Positions 24,716-36,975 of a DNA stretch of 64,000 nt are shown here, piece by piece (position 1 is the first letter of the stretch; each line of letters opens with the position of its first letter). The notes below the pieces were generated by a model. The model searched no databases, was not told where the DNA came from, and saw nothing but the letters and a program-made list of their open reading frames with translations. This DNA comes from Prinia subflava (lineage: Eukaryota > Chordata > Aves > Passeriformes > Cisticolidae): the NCBI RefSeq assembly GCF_021018805.1, contig NC_086248.1:56859485-56923484 (forward strand), given 5' to 3'. The translations under genes and the position numbers were made by a program.

Positions 24716-25914
24716 GTAGAGCAAGACTTCTGCACAGATGTTACTAATTCTCAAAAGTCACCCCACTCTTAACAATTTAGAAACTAATCCTTTGGAACAA
24801 ATGACTAATTACCGTTGTGCTTGTTGATTTCACTCCGTGTTTGAATCTTCTTGCTGCTCCTAGTCTTCACCACTGAGTTTAGTTAATCAGCAAGCTAACT
24901 GTTGATTCTTGTCTTTTAAATTCATCTGTGGGGCTTGGTATTTTGTGTTTTGCTTTTTTGGGTAGGGGAGTGTGACTCCTTGCTTTACTCTTCCTGCTAA
25001 CTCCAGCTACTAGAGTTTAACATTTCTGATCACCTGTGATACTTTCCATCTCTGTCCATTTACAGTATGATTCATTGACCTAGAAACACCAAACTGCATT
25101 TAAATAGCATTCAGGTTGTGAGACAAACTGACAACAACCAGAAAATTCAAATCACACTTGCCATCCTTTGCCCAAGCCATGAGAGTTGGAGTGGAATAGG
25201 AATGAGGAGGAAAATGGCCTGTTAAAATGGCCTGGCATGCACTTTCAAATTCATGATGATGGTTGCTTTGTTTCACAGCTGTAGCACTATTTAAAAGTGT
25301 TTTGGATTTTTTGTTTGTCTGTGTTGGTTTGCTTTAGTCTTTGATGTCAAAGAAACACTGTTTCATGAAGGATAGTAAAAGATTTCATGTAATGATTTCC
25401 ACTGTATTTCCTATTTCCTATTAGCTATTTTAATCATATGTCGTTTTTCCAGGGAAAGCCAGATTTTCTCACATGCCACATTTTTATAAAGTGGCAGATT
25501 GAATTTAGAAGAGAATACATTGAATTGTTGTCAGAATAAAGGATACCACTATGCTCACAGATTTGTAGATGCTAGACATAGAAACAATATTTTAGATTAC
25601 TAGGTAGAACACACACAAAAGCAATTTTCTCCTAACAAATAGTGCTGCCTCTTTTTCAGTCAGTTGTTCCCATTCCAAAGCATTCCACCCACCCATCAAA
25701 GGTGGCAGCTTTCATTTTATGCTCTGAAAATGAAATACTTTCCTTTGAGAGAGATGATAGGAAATTAATTTCCTGTAAAAAGCACTTCATTTACTGCCCT
25801 AAAAGCCCCTAGATGCCCCATGTAAATATTTGTGGAATTTGACCCTGTTTCCTGTGGGTTTATTTCTGAAACGTCTCTTGCTCATTTTCACCCAGTTTCT
25901 TGGGCACACTGATC

Positions 25915-26160
25915 TTAATTAAAATTTGTTTGAAGAAAATCCAAATCAGCCTCTGAAAGTGGTGGAAAGTGTTTCTCATTGGAACAGAGTGTGATTTCCT
26001 TTAGAATTTCCCTCTCCAGCTTCCTGATCCAAACCATTGAGTATTTTTTCGCAATGTAGTCAGGCGGCCCATATACCCCTACTCGCAACATAGGGCCAGG
26101 AGAGTGATTCATGTCAACCAGAAGAAAAACATTTATTTTTCTTTTGTTTGATAATGTCAT
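25915..26160 (-). other. Antisense exon-like ORF in the intron before exon 10 (unrecognised)
   Basis: An 81-codon open frame on the minus strand starts MTLSNKRKINVFLLVD and ends with TAA. It reads more like real protein than the surrounding chance frames, with a mix of charged, aromatic and Gly/Pro residues (for example LRVGVYGPPDYIAKKYSMVW). Directly upstream on the minus strand is a plausible splice acceptor (CTGACCTCTTCAG, the AG abutting the ATG), and an AATAAA lies 51 bp after the stop (complement of 25859-25864), so it could be a 3' terminal exon. There is no poly(A) tail, which argues against a retrocopy. I do not recognise the family. It may equally be chance. Confidence 0.25.
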
Positions 26161-26221
26161 CTGAAGAGGTCAGCCGTGTTATCTGGACGTTCCTGTTAAT
26201 TTTTTCTTTCCACACGTGCAG

Positions 26222-26364
26222 TTCTTAAACACCTCATCCAGTCACGAAAACTTGAACCTGGACAACCCTGCGCTGACCTCCACGCCGGTATGTGGCCATA
26301 AGATGGGAGTTACCACCCCCTTCCACAGGGACCAGGCTTTCAAAGCTCAGAAGGAAAACCATGG
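26222..26364 (+). CDS. MYB: MYB coding exon 10
   Basis: Residues 404-450 plus two bases of Gly451. It starts FLNTSSSHENLNLDNPALTS and contains the conserved TPVCGHKM sequence. Exon 9 joins directly to it in the short isoform and exon 9A in the long one, and both junctions keep frame. Acceptor CACGTGCAG, donor GTAAGT. The final residue is Gly where chicken, from memory, has Val, depending on one base at the junction. Confidence 0.95.
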
Positions 26365-26456
26365 GTAAGTCTGTTGTCTTGTCCAGCTCACGAGGGCCCA
26401 TTTCTTCACATTTGCATGCAGCCAAAGTGCTGGGTCAGCAAACGCTTTAGACTGTA

Positions 26457-26673
26457 AGAGGGAGGGTTTAGATTAGATACAAGGGAAAAATTCTTTACTG
26501 AGAGGGTGGTGAGGCACTGGGGCAGGCTGGCCAGACAAGTTGTGAATGGCCTGTCCCTGAATGAAGCCCTGGGCAACCTGATCTCGTGGAAGGCGTGCCT
26601 GCCTGTGGCAGAGTGTTTGGAACTAGATGATCTTTAAGGACTGTTCCAGCCCAAACCGTTCCACGATTCTATG
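26457..26673 (+). mobile_element. CR1 LINE 3' end fragment
   Basis: About 217 bp in intron 10 matches the 3' untranslated end of avian CR1 retrotransposons: TTTAGATTAGATAC, then AGAGGGTGGTGAGGCACTGG, GGAACTAGATGATCTTTAAG, and the terminal GATTCTATG-type octamer at 26665-26673. CR1 copies are typically 5'-truncated like this one and lack a poly(A) tail. It lies in the sense orientation, about 90 bp after exon 10. Only the extreme 3' end is present, with no coding potential. Diagnostic for a sauropsid, probably a bird. Confidence 0.92.
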
Positions 26674-26975
26674 CTTCTTGCAGAGTTGTTTGCTCACACA
26701 TTCAGATTTTGCTTAGTTGGGAGTAAAACCTCCACTTTATGACTATTCAGGTAGGTTATTAAACCATGCATATAGGTTCACCAGTTTTTAAAATATAGTC
26801 ATTACTCCTTATCACAATCAAATAGGTGTTCTGCTGTAAAAGCAAAATGGATTATAGGATGGCAGGGAAATATTTTCCAAAGCCTTACAACAATACTGCC
26901 TGTATGCACGCATTTCTGTAAAGAGGTACTATTTCCAAGCACGTTCCTTTAAAGTTCCTTTCCTTCTTTCTAAAG

Positions 26976-27090
26976 TTTCAGGACTCCAGCAATCAAGAGG
27001 TCGATATTAGAAAGCTCTCCAAGAACACCCACTCCATTCAAAAATGCACTTGCAGCTCAGGAAATCAAATACGGTCCTTTGAAGATGCTG
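26976..27090 (+). CDS. MYB: MYB coding exon 11
   Basis: Completes Gly451 and encodes residues 452-489 (38 codons, ends phase 0). It contains the proline-directed sequence SSPRTPTPFKNALAAQ, a cluster of potential Ser/Thr-Pro phosphorylation sites within the negative regulatory region, and ends KYGPLKML. Acceptor CTAAAG (a non-pyrimidine at -3), donor GTAAGA. The intron to exon 12 is only 86 bp, the shortest of the gene. Confidence 0.96.
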
Positions 27091-27176
27091 GTAAGAAGGA
27101 AACAATGATAAAAGTTGCTTTGATATTAGTGCAGAGGGATGTTCTGGGACTTGGATATAACGTTTCTTTCTTTCAG

Positions 27177-27302
27177 CCTCAAACTCCAACTCATCTTGTA
27201 GAAGATCTGCAGGATGTTATCAAGCAGGAGTCGGAGGAATCTGCAATAGTGGCTGGGCTACATGAAAGTGGACCCCCTTTGCTGAAGAAAATCAAACAAG
27301 AG
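27177..27302 (+). CDS. MYB: MYB coding exon 12, SUMO sites
   Basis: Residues 490-531 (42 codons, phase 0). It carries two identical IKQE sumoylation motifs, centred on Lys505 and Lys529; these correspond to human Lys503 and Lys527, whose modification represses c-Myb. The sequence between them is LHESGPPLLKK. Acceptor TTTCAG, donor GTAAAT. Confidence 0.97.
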
Positions 27303-27976
27303 GTAAATCTCAAACTTACCTGAGGCAATTTAATTCAGAGCTCTTTGCTGAGAAACTTATAGCAATGCCTTTTCTGTTAAATAGCTGTCTGTTTTTCTTT
27401 CATGTGAGCCCCAAGATCTTAGTGTCGGTTCCATATAGTACACTAGCCATGTCTAATTCATCTCCCATTGATTTCCATAGAAGTCTTTCTGCTGTTTTCA
27501 GCAGGGGTTTGCTTGGGCTGTTCTAATGCAGTTTTCGTTTGAAACTTAAAAAGAAAGGAAAAATTAGACATGAATTTGGATTGAATCTTTCAAATATTGG
27601 TGAAAAGTATAGAAGAACCCCATGGGGACCAAGCTCCATGGAGTGACTTAGAAACCTGAACATTTGAGGACATTGCATTATATTACTTTGTCACTAAAGT
27701 TCTAAAAATACATATATTCTCAATCCTTTCTAGGGGATTAAACTCCTGAATACTGACAGAGCACTGAGTGCAAGTATTCAAAGTTTTATGAGATGAGGAT
27801 TTTTTGGAGAACCTTGAACTTTTTTCTTCTGCAAAGAACAAAGCTGCTGTGAAAGATGTTGCTGTAAACATGCATTATGCAGCTCTGTGAAGAATATTTG
27901 TTCAATTTGTTAAGCAACTGACAGAAATGTCCTGGTCAGTTATGTGGTGGTTGAATCATGCTGTTTCTGCTTTCAG

Positions 27977-28087
27977 GTGGAGTCCCCAACAGATAAAGCT
28001 GGAAATTTTTTTTGCTCAAATCACTGGGAAGGAGAAAATCTGAACACTCAGCTCTTTACACCAGGGTCTACTATGGAAGATGTGCCA
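27977..28087 (+). CDS. MYB: MYB coding exon 13
   Basis: Residues 532-568 (37 codons, phase 0), starting VESPTDKAGN. Joined to exon 12 it completes the EVES motif (531-534) followed by Pro. EVES is the conserved negative-regulatory sequence that can bind the c-Myb DNA-binding domain, and its Ser-Pro is a proline-directed phosphorylation site. The exon ends TMEDVP. Acceptor TTTCAG, donor GTAAGT. Confidence 0.97.
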
Positions 28088-28680
28088 GTAAGTATAAGTT
28101 TTCACACCATCAAAGGAATTCTTTGTTTTACATCTCTGTTCAATTCTTAAATGCAAGAGAGAGTATTTTTTCTGATTTTCTTCACAAGTAGCCTTTATTC
28201 CTCATTTCCTTATCATTTTCCTGTACTAAGCATAAAAAGCAAAATGCTACTCTTAATTATCACTCTGATGCCTATAGAAGGTTGCAAAAGTTGCTGTCAT
28301 TTTGCAGCCCACAGATTTTGAAGAGCCTATACTTGAAGGATGCTTGCACCTGTGTGTAGAAATGAGTAGATCATGGCATTAAAAACTGGTGAAAAAGAAA
28401 GAGAGAATCTGTTTTTGCGAAGGAGACCTTGCATGAGCACAGTAACTATTCAGTGTTACTGTTATTCTTGAACTTGGGATTTTCGCTGGATGGAAAGCCT
28501 TTGCACAGGGCAACGCTCCTGCAAAGCCGAGTCCCAAGGATACCAGCCTGAGGTCTGCTCCTCATCTGTGGCTGTGCCCAGTGTAGCAACTTCTGCACTC
28601 AAGCTGAGTTGATTTACAGTGCATTCCAATTCAGGTTGTTCTCATGAGTTGCTAAAAACCCTTTTTTGTTTCCTGTTCAG

Positions 28681-28788
28681 AATCTTCTTACCAGTTCCAT
28701 TTTAAAGATGCCTGTGTCTGAAGATGATGATAGTTTTCACAAAACAGTTGCAGTACCTAGAAACAGGCCACTAGCTAGTCCTCTACAG
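28681..28788 (+). CDS. MYB: MYB coding exon 14
   Basis: Residues 569-604 (36 codons, phase 0), starting NLLTSSILKMPVSE and ending RNRPLASPLQ. An acidic run EDDD replaces the EEEG remembered from chicken. Acceptor TGTTCAG, donor GTAATT. The next canonical exon is 9.6 kb away. Confidence 0.96.
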
Positions 28789-30412
28789 GTAATTATTCTT
28801 TGATAAAAGTATCCTCTGTATATAAAAATACATATATGCATCTATAGATATATTGCTTTCTCACAGACCGATTTTAAGTTTTGGGTATAGAAGAATGAAA
28901 TGTTCAAATGAATGTGGCCGGGGATCTCACTTTGCCTGTGGTGCATGGGCACACGGTGGCTGCAGCAGAGCCAGGAAGCTAAACAGGGCACAGCCCTGCT
29001 TGTGGGATAGTGTCTGTAACTCAGCTGGGTGCACTGTGAAATTGGTGAATTGAGAATTAACATGGACCAGAGGTGGTTTTTTTTCCTGTAGACTTCTTGT
29101 AGGTGGCACTGCTGTTTCAGAGATTTGAGTGGTGTGGTGGTGGCCAGAACTTGTGACTGGCTTTGGGGTCAGAGGAGAGGCTCTGGCACTGCCTGTCTGG
29201 CACAGGGGTGGCCAGTATTGCCCATCCAGCCCAGCACCAGCATGGCCTTTCCCTAGTGAAGGCTAAATGTGTAATTGTTTAATGCAAGTCAGATGTGTCT
29301 GTGCTTTTGCCAAGTGTTAACAAACATCGACATTTGCTGTACTTTAAAATAGAGCTGTTGCACAGGGGCTGACCCAAAGCCCACCAAAGTCATAAGCAGC
29401 AAGTTTGGTTGCTCTTGTGTACTTTAGGTGGAACCCACAGCAAGTCATTCAGAAAACAAAACATAATTTCTTTATTTCTGAGCTAGATGACTAAGTGATT
29501 TTGTAGCCCTTCTCCACGTGGGAGAACTAAAGGAAAGTGTCTCATTCCCCAGGGTGAGTCACTGTCAGGAAGGAAATTGTAACTCCATAGTTCCTGACTT
29601 TCAGACAGATAGTCCACATGGCTAATCCTTTCTTTCCTCCCTCTTTCAAGAATTTACATTAGGGCTTATTACAGTAGGAAGGAATGAATAAAGGCTGGTT
29701 TTGATTAAGCATTTCTAGACAGGCATTAAAAAAGGAGATAGTAAAATTTTACATGTCTCTGTTTGGCACAGTTTGCCATGGAGCAGGCTTGTATTTTGTG
29801 CTGCAGAAAATCGTTTAATGAAAAATAACTTTGGAGAGCAGGGATTAGGACTCCCCTTGGCATGGGGGTGTCTGTAGAGGCCAAAGATTCACACTCAGTA
29901 TTGTTTATCTGCTCTTCCCTCATGAGCTGTGTTTCTTGGCTGCATTGTGGTAGACAGCCAAGAAAAGGGTTTGCAGCTGCAGTGTCCCTGGTCTAGGGCA
30001 GTGTCTAGGGGCTGAATTCAGACTCATCTCATGGCAAAGGAGCCTGGGTCTCCAGCTTGGCAGGAGCTCCCTGGTGGGAGGAGGCTGCTGGTCCCTATGA
30101 GCTCATCCCTGCTGCATCCCAGCACCTGTCTGAACTGTGACCCCCGCCAAACTCTGGACTCCTTCACAGGCTTAGGGCAAGATTTTCAGGTGGCTAAGCA
30201 GCATGGGCTGTGTGTTGTCCTGTTAGTGGTAGTTGCCTGCACTCTGACTGTAATAAAAAAGAAGGATCTGAGAGGTCTGTAAAATAGGATCTTTTGATCT
30301 TTAGTGTACTGGTGTTATGTTTCCTGCTATCTAAAAATAATTTCTTTACAAGCTGCTGTAAACGAAAAGGCTTGTTTAACCTTCTGTCCTCACTCACGCT
30401 GATTTTGCTCAG

Positions 30413-30493
30413 GAAGTTTACATGAGTCAATTTGTGGATCATTCTGGATTCAATTCTTCAGTCCTTGCTCAGGAAAACTATGTTAAAAGTCAG
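30413..30493 (+). CDS. MYB: Candidate MYB alternative exon 14A (in-frame cassette)
   Basis: 81 bp, 27 codons, bounded by a good acceptor (GATTTTGCTCAG after a pyrimidine-rich stretch with a CTGAT branch candidate) and donor (CAG followed by GTATGC). It is open in the frame required by exons 14 and 15, phase 0 at both ends. It starts EVYMSQFVDHSGFN and ends NYVKSQ, ordinary-looking protein sequence. Human MYB has a rarely used alternative exon called 14A at the same place, between exons 14 and 15, so this is probably its orthologue, although I cannot compare the sequences here. Inclusion would lengthen the C-terminal region to 669 (or 791 with 9A) residues. Confidence 0.6.
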
Positions 30494-31321
30494 GTATGCT
30501 CATTGTTTGGATAGAGAACCTTTTCTTAAGTAGGAACTGAGTTAAAAAGGACTTGCCAACTCCTCTCAGTGTTTAAAGTGTGTTGAACTGAAAGAAAAAG
30601 TAGTTGTAAAAAGCCCCAAAATGAATAGTTGGTATGCAGCTTCTTGGTGTACTAGTATGAAGGTAAAACTGTTCTCTCTGCTGATGAAACACTGAGCTTT
30701 TCAGCTGAAATGTAAATTTAAATGAAGAATGAGGCTTGGGGTTTCTGTGATAGTGGCACAGACAGCTTTTTCAGAATGAAATACAGACTTTTTACAACAA
30801 TGCAGTATTGCCTGCCAGTGACTGCACTCTCTGGTTTGGACTTGGTGTCGTGGTTAAAAGTAATGGCAAAGCTGCTTGGCTTCGTGTCACAGGGGAGGGA
30901 GAAGTGTGGCCCCGTGCAGCTCAGAGAGGATGTGAAGTCTGGCTCTGTTTCACACCAGAAACTGCTGCTGCTCTGTCCCTAATGCTTCCCTCCTCCACCC
31001 CAGTGTAAATGGACTCATATGACTAGGGCATAGCATGTCTAAAGGCTGCAAAGCCATGCAAAACCTTGGCCTTTGTTCTTGTTGTTTTTACTGTTTGCAT
31101 TTTGTACATGGCCAGATTGTAGCACGTTACTGTCCTGTGCTTTCTACCATTCCTTGTTTAAGGTTTGGTATCTCACCCTCATACATGAACACATGCATGG
31201 ACACAAACAAATACTGGACTAAATCCACTGATCCCATGAAAGTAGACATTAAGCATGAGGGAACTCATGTGGGTGAAATTGAATTGTGTCTGCATATGTT
31301 GACATTGCTGCTGTTAATATT

Positions 31322-31372
31322 TTGGGCCTGATCCAACTGTTCTTACTTAGGCAAATTCTCATTGACTTCAGT
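31322..31372 (+). mobile_element. Possible ancient amniote repeat fragment
   Basis: The stretch GGGCCTGATCC, then ACTTAGGCAAATTCTCATTG followed by ACTTCAGT, resembles the end of an old repeat family common in turtles, crocodilians and birds (pattern GGCCTGATCC ... CATTGACTTCA). It is too short and diverged to name. Confidence 0.3.
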
Positions 31373-34300
31373 CCAAGAAAGAATTGCAACAATCTCTGCA
31401 CCTTGGGATCTGTGCATGGAGAGGGAAGAGAGAAACAAAGACAGCACTAAACTTTGGGGGTTTTAATATGTTTTGTTCTTAAAATTCCATTTTCTTTTAA
31501 ACTTGAACTTAGAAAAGAGGGAGGCAGTATATTTACCAGCCCACAATTTTCCATTGCTTTACTAATTTGTACTACATTTACACAAAGATATTTGACTAGC
31601 CAATCAAACTGATCAAACTAACTGATCAAAATCCTTGATTACTTATTGTTTTGCTGTTAAATTCCAAAGAAGGCAGAAGTAGCAAATGTTCAAACACGCC
31701 TCTAATGATATTTTTTACTGCATTTTGGGTACACAACTGATCATATGCCATTTAGTAAATAGCAGCTGATGACCATATCAGATAGCATAACATGATTCAC
31801 CATCACTTAGCTGGAACAGCATGTTGCATCATTTGGCATGTGAGGTCAGGTAGCTCCATGTAACACCACTGGAGTTTGGTGCTGTCAGTGTTGTGTAGAG
31901 CAAAGGGAGAAGAAGCCTCTGTAGACCCTGTAGAAGAGTTTGGGCTTTATCCTCATTCGATCCTCTGTTAAGTCTTTCTAAGACACTGGATGTAAAGGCA
32001 GTTTTGTGTAAGATCTTTCTGGTAAGGTGTGGAGGTTCAGCCACCTCTTTTGTCCTATGTGACAAATCTCATGGTTGTGCATTGGTTATCACACTGGCAG
32101 GAACAGGAATGTCTCACCAAATCCACATGTTGCCTTGGGGTGGACTTACTCTCCATTGCACTGATCCTTAATATTTCTGCTTTGTATTCATGGGCTTAGT
32201 TAAAACCTGTATTTTCGCACCCTATATTTTTGTCATTTAATTGCATGTCAGGCAGATTTTGGTGTCATTAACAACTTTTCCAAGGGTTAAAATTTTGGGA
32301 TAACATATTCTAATACCAAGACAAACAGGTGATCTCTACTGAGCTTGTACTTGAATTTTGCCTTGTGAGAGGTTACATAAAAAAACCCTCTGTTTCTGGC
32401 CCTTCCTATGTAAAAGTTAAATTTTATTTCACATTATGTTCTGTAGCAGTAGCAGTACTTAATACAAACTATCCTAACACAGACATTTTAACAGATAGAA
32501 AAGTAGGCTAAATCACAGACCTTCCACCTAACCCTGCAGGCTATCAAAAGACACCATGAAATAGAGCCTTTTAAGAAAATAGCACTGCTTTGATATCTTC
32601 TTCCCCCAGTAACAAAGGAAACAACACAAGGTAGAAGCCCTGCAAGCTAAAGAGAATGTTCTTCAACCCCTAGCTCCTGTCACTTTCCATTTTTTAACCA
32701 CAGACTGACACATTTCAGCTCGAATTTCCTGACTTTCGGCGGTTTATGTAGCTATTTTCTTCAAAGAGTAAGTTTAAAGGATTTTAAAACAGTTACTTGG
32801 TTAACCTTTTTTCAAGTGTTTGAGCTGTCATGAAGCTTAATTTTCTCAGTTTAAAAAGTGAAATGTTGTTTTATTTGCACCTGGTTGAAAGACAAAATGA
32901 CCAGGAAGGCAGCATGCCTGCAACAGCAGGATTTCTCTGTTTTTCCTCTATGGTTTCTTTTGGGGAGAAGAAGGTCCCAAAATCTGATACATATCTTTGT
33001 ATAATCAAGGGAGAGGGGGAAGCACGCTGTGTTTGAGACTTGCACAGCGAGGGAGGGTAGCCCCACAGGTTTCCCTTGCCTGTGTTGTCCCTTCTCTCCC
33101 CAGTGACTGATGTGTACAGGAAGGGGATATGCTTGCCACAGCTGAGGGAGCCTGAGAAGGTTCAAAGTTACAGGCCAGTCATTGCATGTTTTCCTCCCAG
33201 GCAGGCAGAATTTGGGTTGCAAACAGATCGGAAGTTACAGCTGCCCTGAGTTGGTGATGGTCTCTCAGGAAGAAAAGTGACAGCTTAACTAGTTGTCACA
33301 GTTGCAGCAATGTAGTCTGATATTTTGGGGGAAAAAAGCAAACCCAAAAATAAATAATAAAAGGAAATTACTTAAGGACAAAACTGGAGAGGGGAAGAAT
33401 ATCCTAGTTGCAGGTGCTTAGCCCACTTCCATATCTCATCCATTCATCTTACTTGGCAAGTTCATACATCTTGAGCAGGAGTTTCATCTGAGCAAGAACT
33501 TCAGGGTTAAGCTCTTAAAAATGCTATCAAATAGCTCTTTCTAGCTCTGGTATCATGCTTATAACAAAAGCTGGAAAGTTGGACAATCTTATTCTTTCAT
33601 ATTTAGCAAGCTGTAATTCTGAGCAACTCAGAAAGCCCCAGAGTTTAGAAGGCTGTCCTCAGAGGAAAGCTAGCAACAGGGGTAGAAATAGTGTTCTGTC
33701 TTGTCAAATGAGATAAAAAAATAATTTATGGTCACTTTAGTTTTTAATTAGTCTTTGCTGTCTGGTGTTGATAGGTTTCTGCCAGTTCTCCATCCTTACA
33801 GAATAGAAAGCCATGTTATTCATATGCTGTCTTATGCTATTTATATGTATTCTGCTAGGAAATGGTTTTGTTTAGTGCATTGTTTTACTGTTTCAGGAGT
33901 GCTGCATTTCTGTTGCAAGCCTTCTTTTCAGTGGCACGTTCTGCAGACAATCTATACCATGTAACCTAAGGGAAACCTGGCAAGAAATCCAGCTTTTTGC
34001 AGCAGGGAAACACGATAAGAGACCTTCTAATAGTCTGAGCATTTTAGTAATTTTAAATACACTAGCTTTTAAAAAGTTATTTTTAAATACCTGCAAAGCT
34101 TGGCTAAATTAGCAGGAATGTTTGTAACACCACTAGCTTTGCTGGAGCTGCTGAAGATACCTGCCAGCAGAGCAGAGATGTAAAATCTGTCTTCTAACAC
34201 AGCTCTTTGCCCAAGGATTCCTACTAGCCTTTCATTAGTTTGGGAACTCAGCACTGCAGGACTGCAGCAGTGTTTGGTTTTGGCATTGGCTTCTAACACA

Positions 34301-36903
34301 AAAGATGTTGTAACACAGGAGCTTTCTTAAGCTCTAGAGACAGCACATGAAAAGGCAGTCTGGGCTACAAGAGCAGAAGGACTAGTTCTGTTAGAAAAGC
34401 ACCTTTCCACATTGTTTTCTTCCCTTGCTCTGGTCTGTTTTCTCTAGATGGTCCAAGTTTTTATTTAAAGTGCTTTAACTGGATATCCCAGTTACAGCTT
34501 TGACAGTTTGTTTACAGTTCACATTTGCCTGAGGGCAGTTGAAGGCATATTGCAGGATAAATAAGGTAGTTTTGCAGCCAGAAGAAGGATGTACTGGTAG
34601 GATTATTGAGGTTAAAAAAAAAAGAGAGAGAAAAGGGACAGGGAGAATGGCATAGCTGGAATGGTACCATGTAATTAATCTGTAATTTAATCCTATGGGA
34701 ACTTGTAGTATTATACTTTCTTCTCCTACCCCCCTGCAAAATTTAACTTCAAGAGAAAAACTGCTGGTTTTGGAAGAACAAAATACAGGGGAAGTGCTGG
34801 TTGAAAAGGTTTAAACTCTTTTAATTGACAGCAAAATTAAAACTAGTCTCCTACTCTGTGAGGCAATGAAAAAATAGTGTATATGGAAAGAAGTTACTGT
34901 GGAAATCCCTTTCACTCCCCTCTGGCTAGGAATTTAGGTGCCAAAACGAACAACTCATTGTTACTTGACTGAATTTAAGTTGGATGGATCAATGAAAACA
35001 TGTCCATCAATTTTGGTGGGGTTTGGGTCAGGCCTTCTGGCTTCTGGTTACAAAGATCTTGTTTCCACCCATTGATTTGCAGTGTTAGACCTGTAAGTGT
35101 GGTGAGGAGGATGCAATGAGCATTCTGCAACAGGAGTGTTCTGGCTGGGGTTTCTGTGCTGTTCTTCTGCATGCCTGTAGCCTTCTGCCTGGGTCTCTTA
35201 TCTTTTGATACATTTGTTGAGCACTGCTGTCTGTGGGGCACTGCCACTGTCCTGTAACAGAGCCCTGACAGCACTTGTGTGTGGAAGGAGGCATTGTGTC
35301 ATCCCTCTTTTCCCTTTTTGCAAGGAGATCCCATAGCTGTGTGTGACCAGGGCACTCTGCCCGGGTTGTAGGACCCAGCACTCCCTGCCAAGGAGAGAAG
35401 GAAAACTGCTCCCATCAGTGTGACTTTCACACGTGCCTCTGGCAGGGCTGGCAAGGCACAGGCATTGTGCTTTGTTTTGTGTTGGCTGCCGAGAGTCGGG
35501 GCTTCAGACAGAAAGTGTTTATTAAAAATACCCACTTAAATGCTGAGTTTCCCAAGGGTAGAATGGAAAACTGTGTTAATAAATATGCTGCATCAGAAAA
35601 CATACTACTTTGGGTCCAGTTCTTCTTTCTTCACTGGAGCAGAGCTCTCACCATCATCACTGACATGCAAAGTTAGCCTCTTTTTATAAGTTGTTCACTA
35701 TAGGGAGGGGGGAAAAAGTGTAAATGGTGTAATTTTCTGGGAAAATAATACATGGATGAAAACTTTTCTGTCCCTACAGCAATGCTGAAGTTGTTTCAAG
35801 CAGGCTCAAGTAAGGGGTGGAGCTGGTCTTCTTGTGCCTGCTGTATCTGCTGCCCAGTGCTCCCCGGGGCAGCCAAGCCCAGTGGGAGGGCAGAGGGTTA
35901 CTGCCTGCCTGAGCAGCTTCTGCCACACTGACATCAGGCTAAAGATGAAGACCAGGCTTTCCATGGAATGAGTGACATGTAGCAGCCTGCTGAGATGTTG
36001 GTGATATCAGGATACAGATTTTTTTTTTCTAGTAAGCACATGGCTGTTAATACAAAGAGCTCAATGTAGATGCTAACAATTAAGCCTAATTTATGAAATA
36101 GGGACACTCCTTACCTGAAATTACTTGTATTTTTCATAAATTGACATACTGTGACAAATGGACTTTTCCTTACATATTTTCAGTTATTTAAGGGGCTGCT
36201 GATCTCTTACTTCTAGACTGGTGCCTTGAAGCTTTGGGGGATCACAGGGAAATATTGGTTAGAGACATATTTCTATCCTTGGAAATTATGGATATTTGGC
36301 AACTATCAGCTGCTTTTGAGGTGTACAGAATAAATCCAACTTCTGAGTAAAACCGATGGCGTTGTACCAGACATTAATTTGGTTCCTCATGCAAATACCT
36401 CCAAAACAGCAGGGGAAAATAAGCACAGGTGCCTGAGTCCCATCGAGGATCAATAGGGAGTTGTAGTTTCCCAGCTTGTGTGGGTGCCTTTGAAAAAGTT
36501 ACCCTGGAAGTTGTTTAACCAAAACATAAAAGGAGCTGTGGTGTGTTGCGTGCGGGTCTGTGGCATGCAGAAAGTGTGTCACACCTGCTTTCTGCCGTGT
36601 GCCCTCGGCTGAGCCACAGCACAAGGTACACAGCTCTAGAAAAGAGGTGTGTGGCATCTCTGCTCGCTTCACAAATGCAGCTTTCCCACAAAAACTGCAG
36701 AAACCTGATGATCTGAGGGCTGACCTGGTTCTCCTTCAGAAAGGGAACTCCTACTGAAGGTCAGCAGTTTTGCTTGCAAAATGGCACCTAGGAGAAGAGG
36801 CAGCCCTTGGAACTTCTCTACAGAGAAGAGAAGAGAAAGCCGTGTCTAGGGAAGCCCAGCAGAAGTTTGCAGAGGACTAACACACTTGCTTATTCACTGG
36901 GTT

Positions 36904-36975
36904 TGTCCCTTTTAGACTGTAAGCCCTCCAAGGCAGGAACCTCGGTCCCTGTGTTTGTACTGGTGCCCTGATTAG
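36904..36975 (+). mobile_element. Possible ancient amniote repeat fragment
   Basis: Contains TTAGACTGTAAGCCCTCCAA, GGCAGGAACC and TTTGTACTGGTGCC. The order TAGACTGTAAGC - GGCAGGGACC - TTTGTACAGCACC is a familiar motif series of old interspersed repeats in amniote genomes. The family cannot be named with confidence. Confidence 0.35.

Noticed and set aside
27303..27976. Possible additional alternative exons in introns 10-13 (10A and 13A types)
   Set aside because: No stretch with acceptor, open in-frame sequence and donor together could be identified by eye, unlike 9A and 14A.
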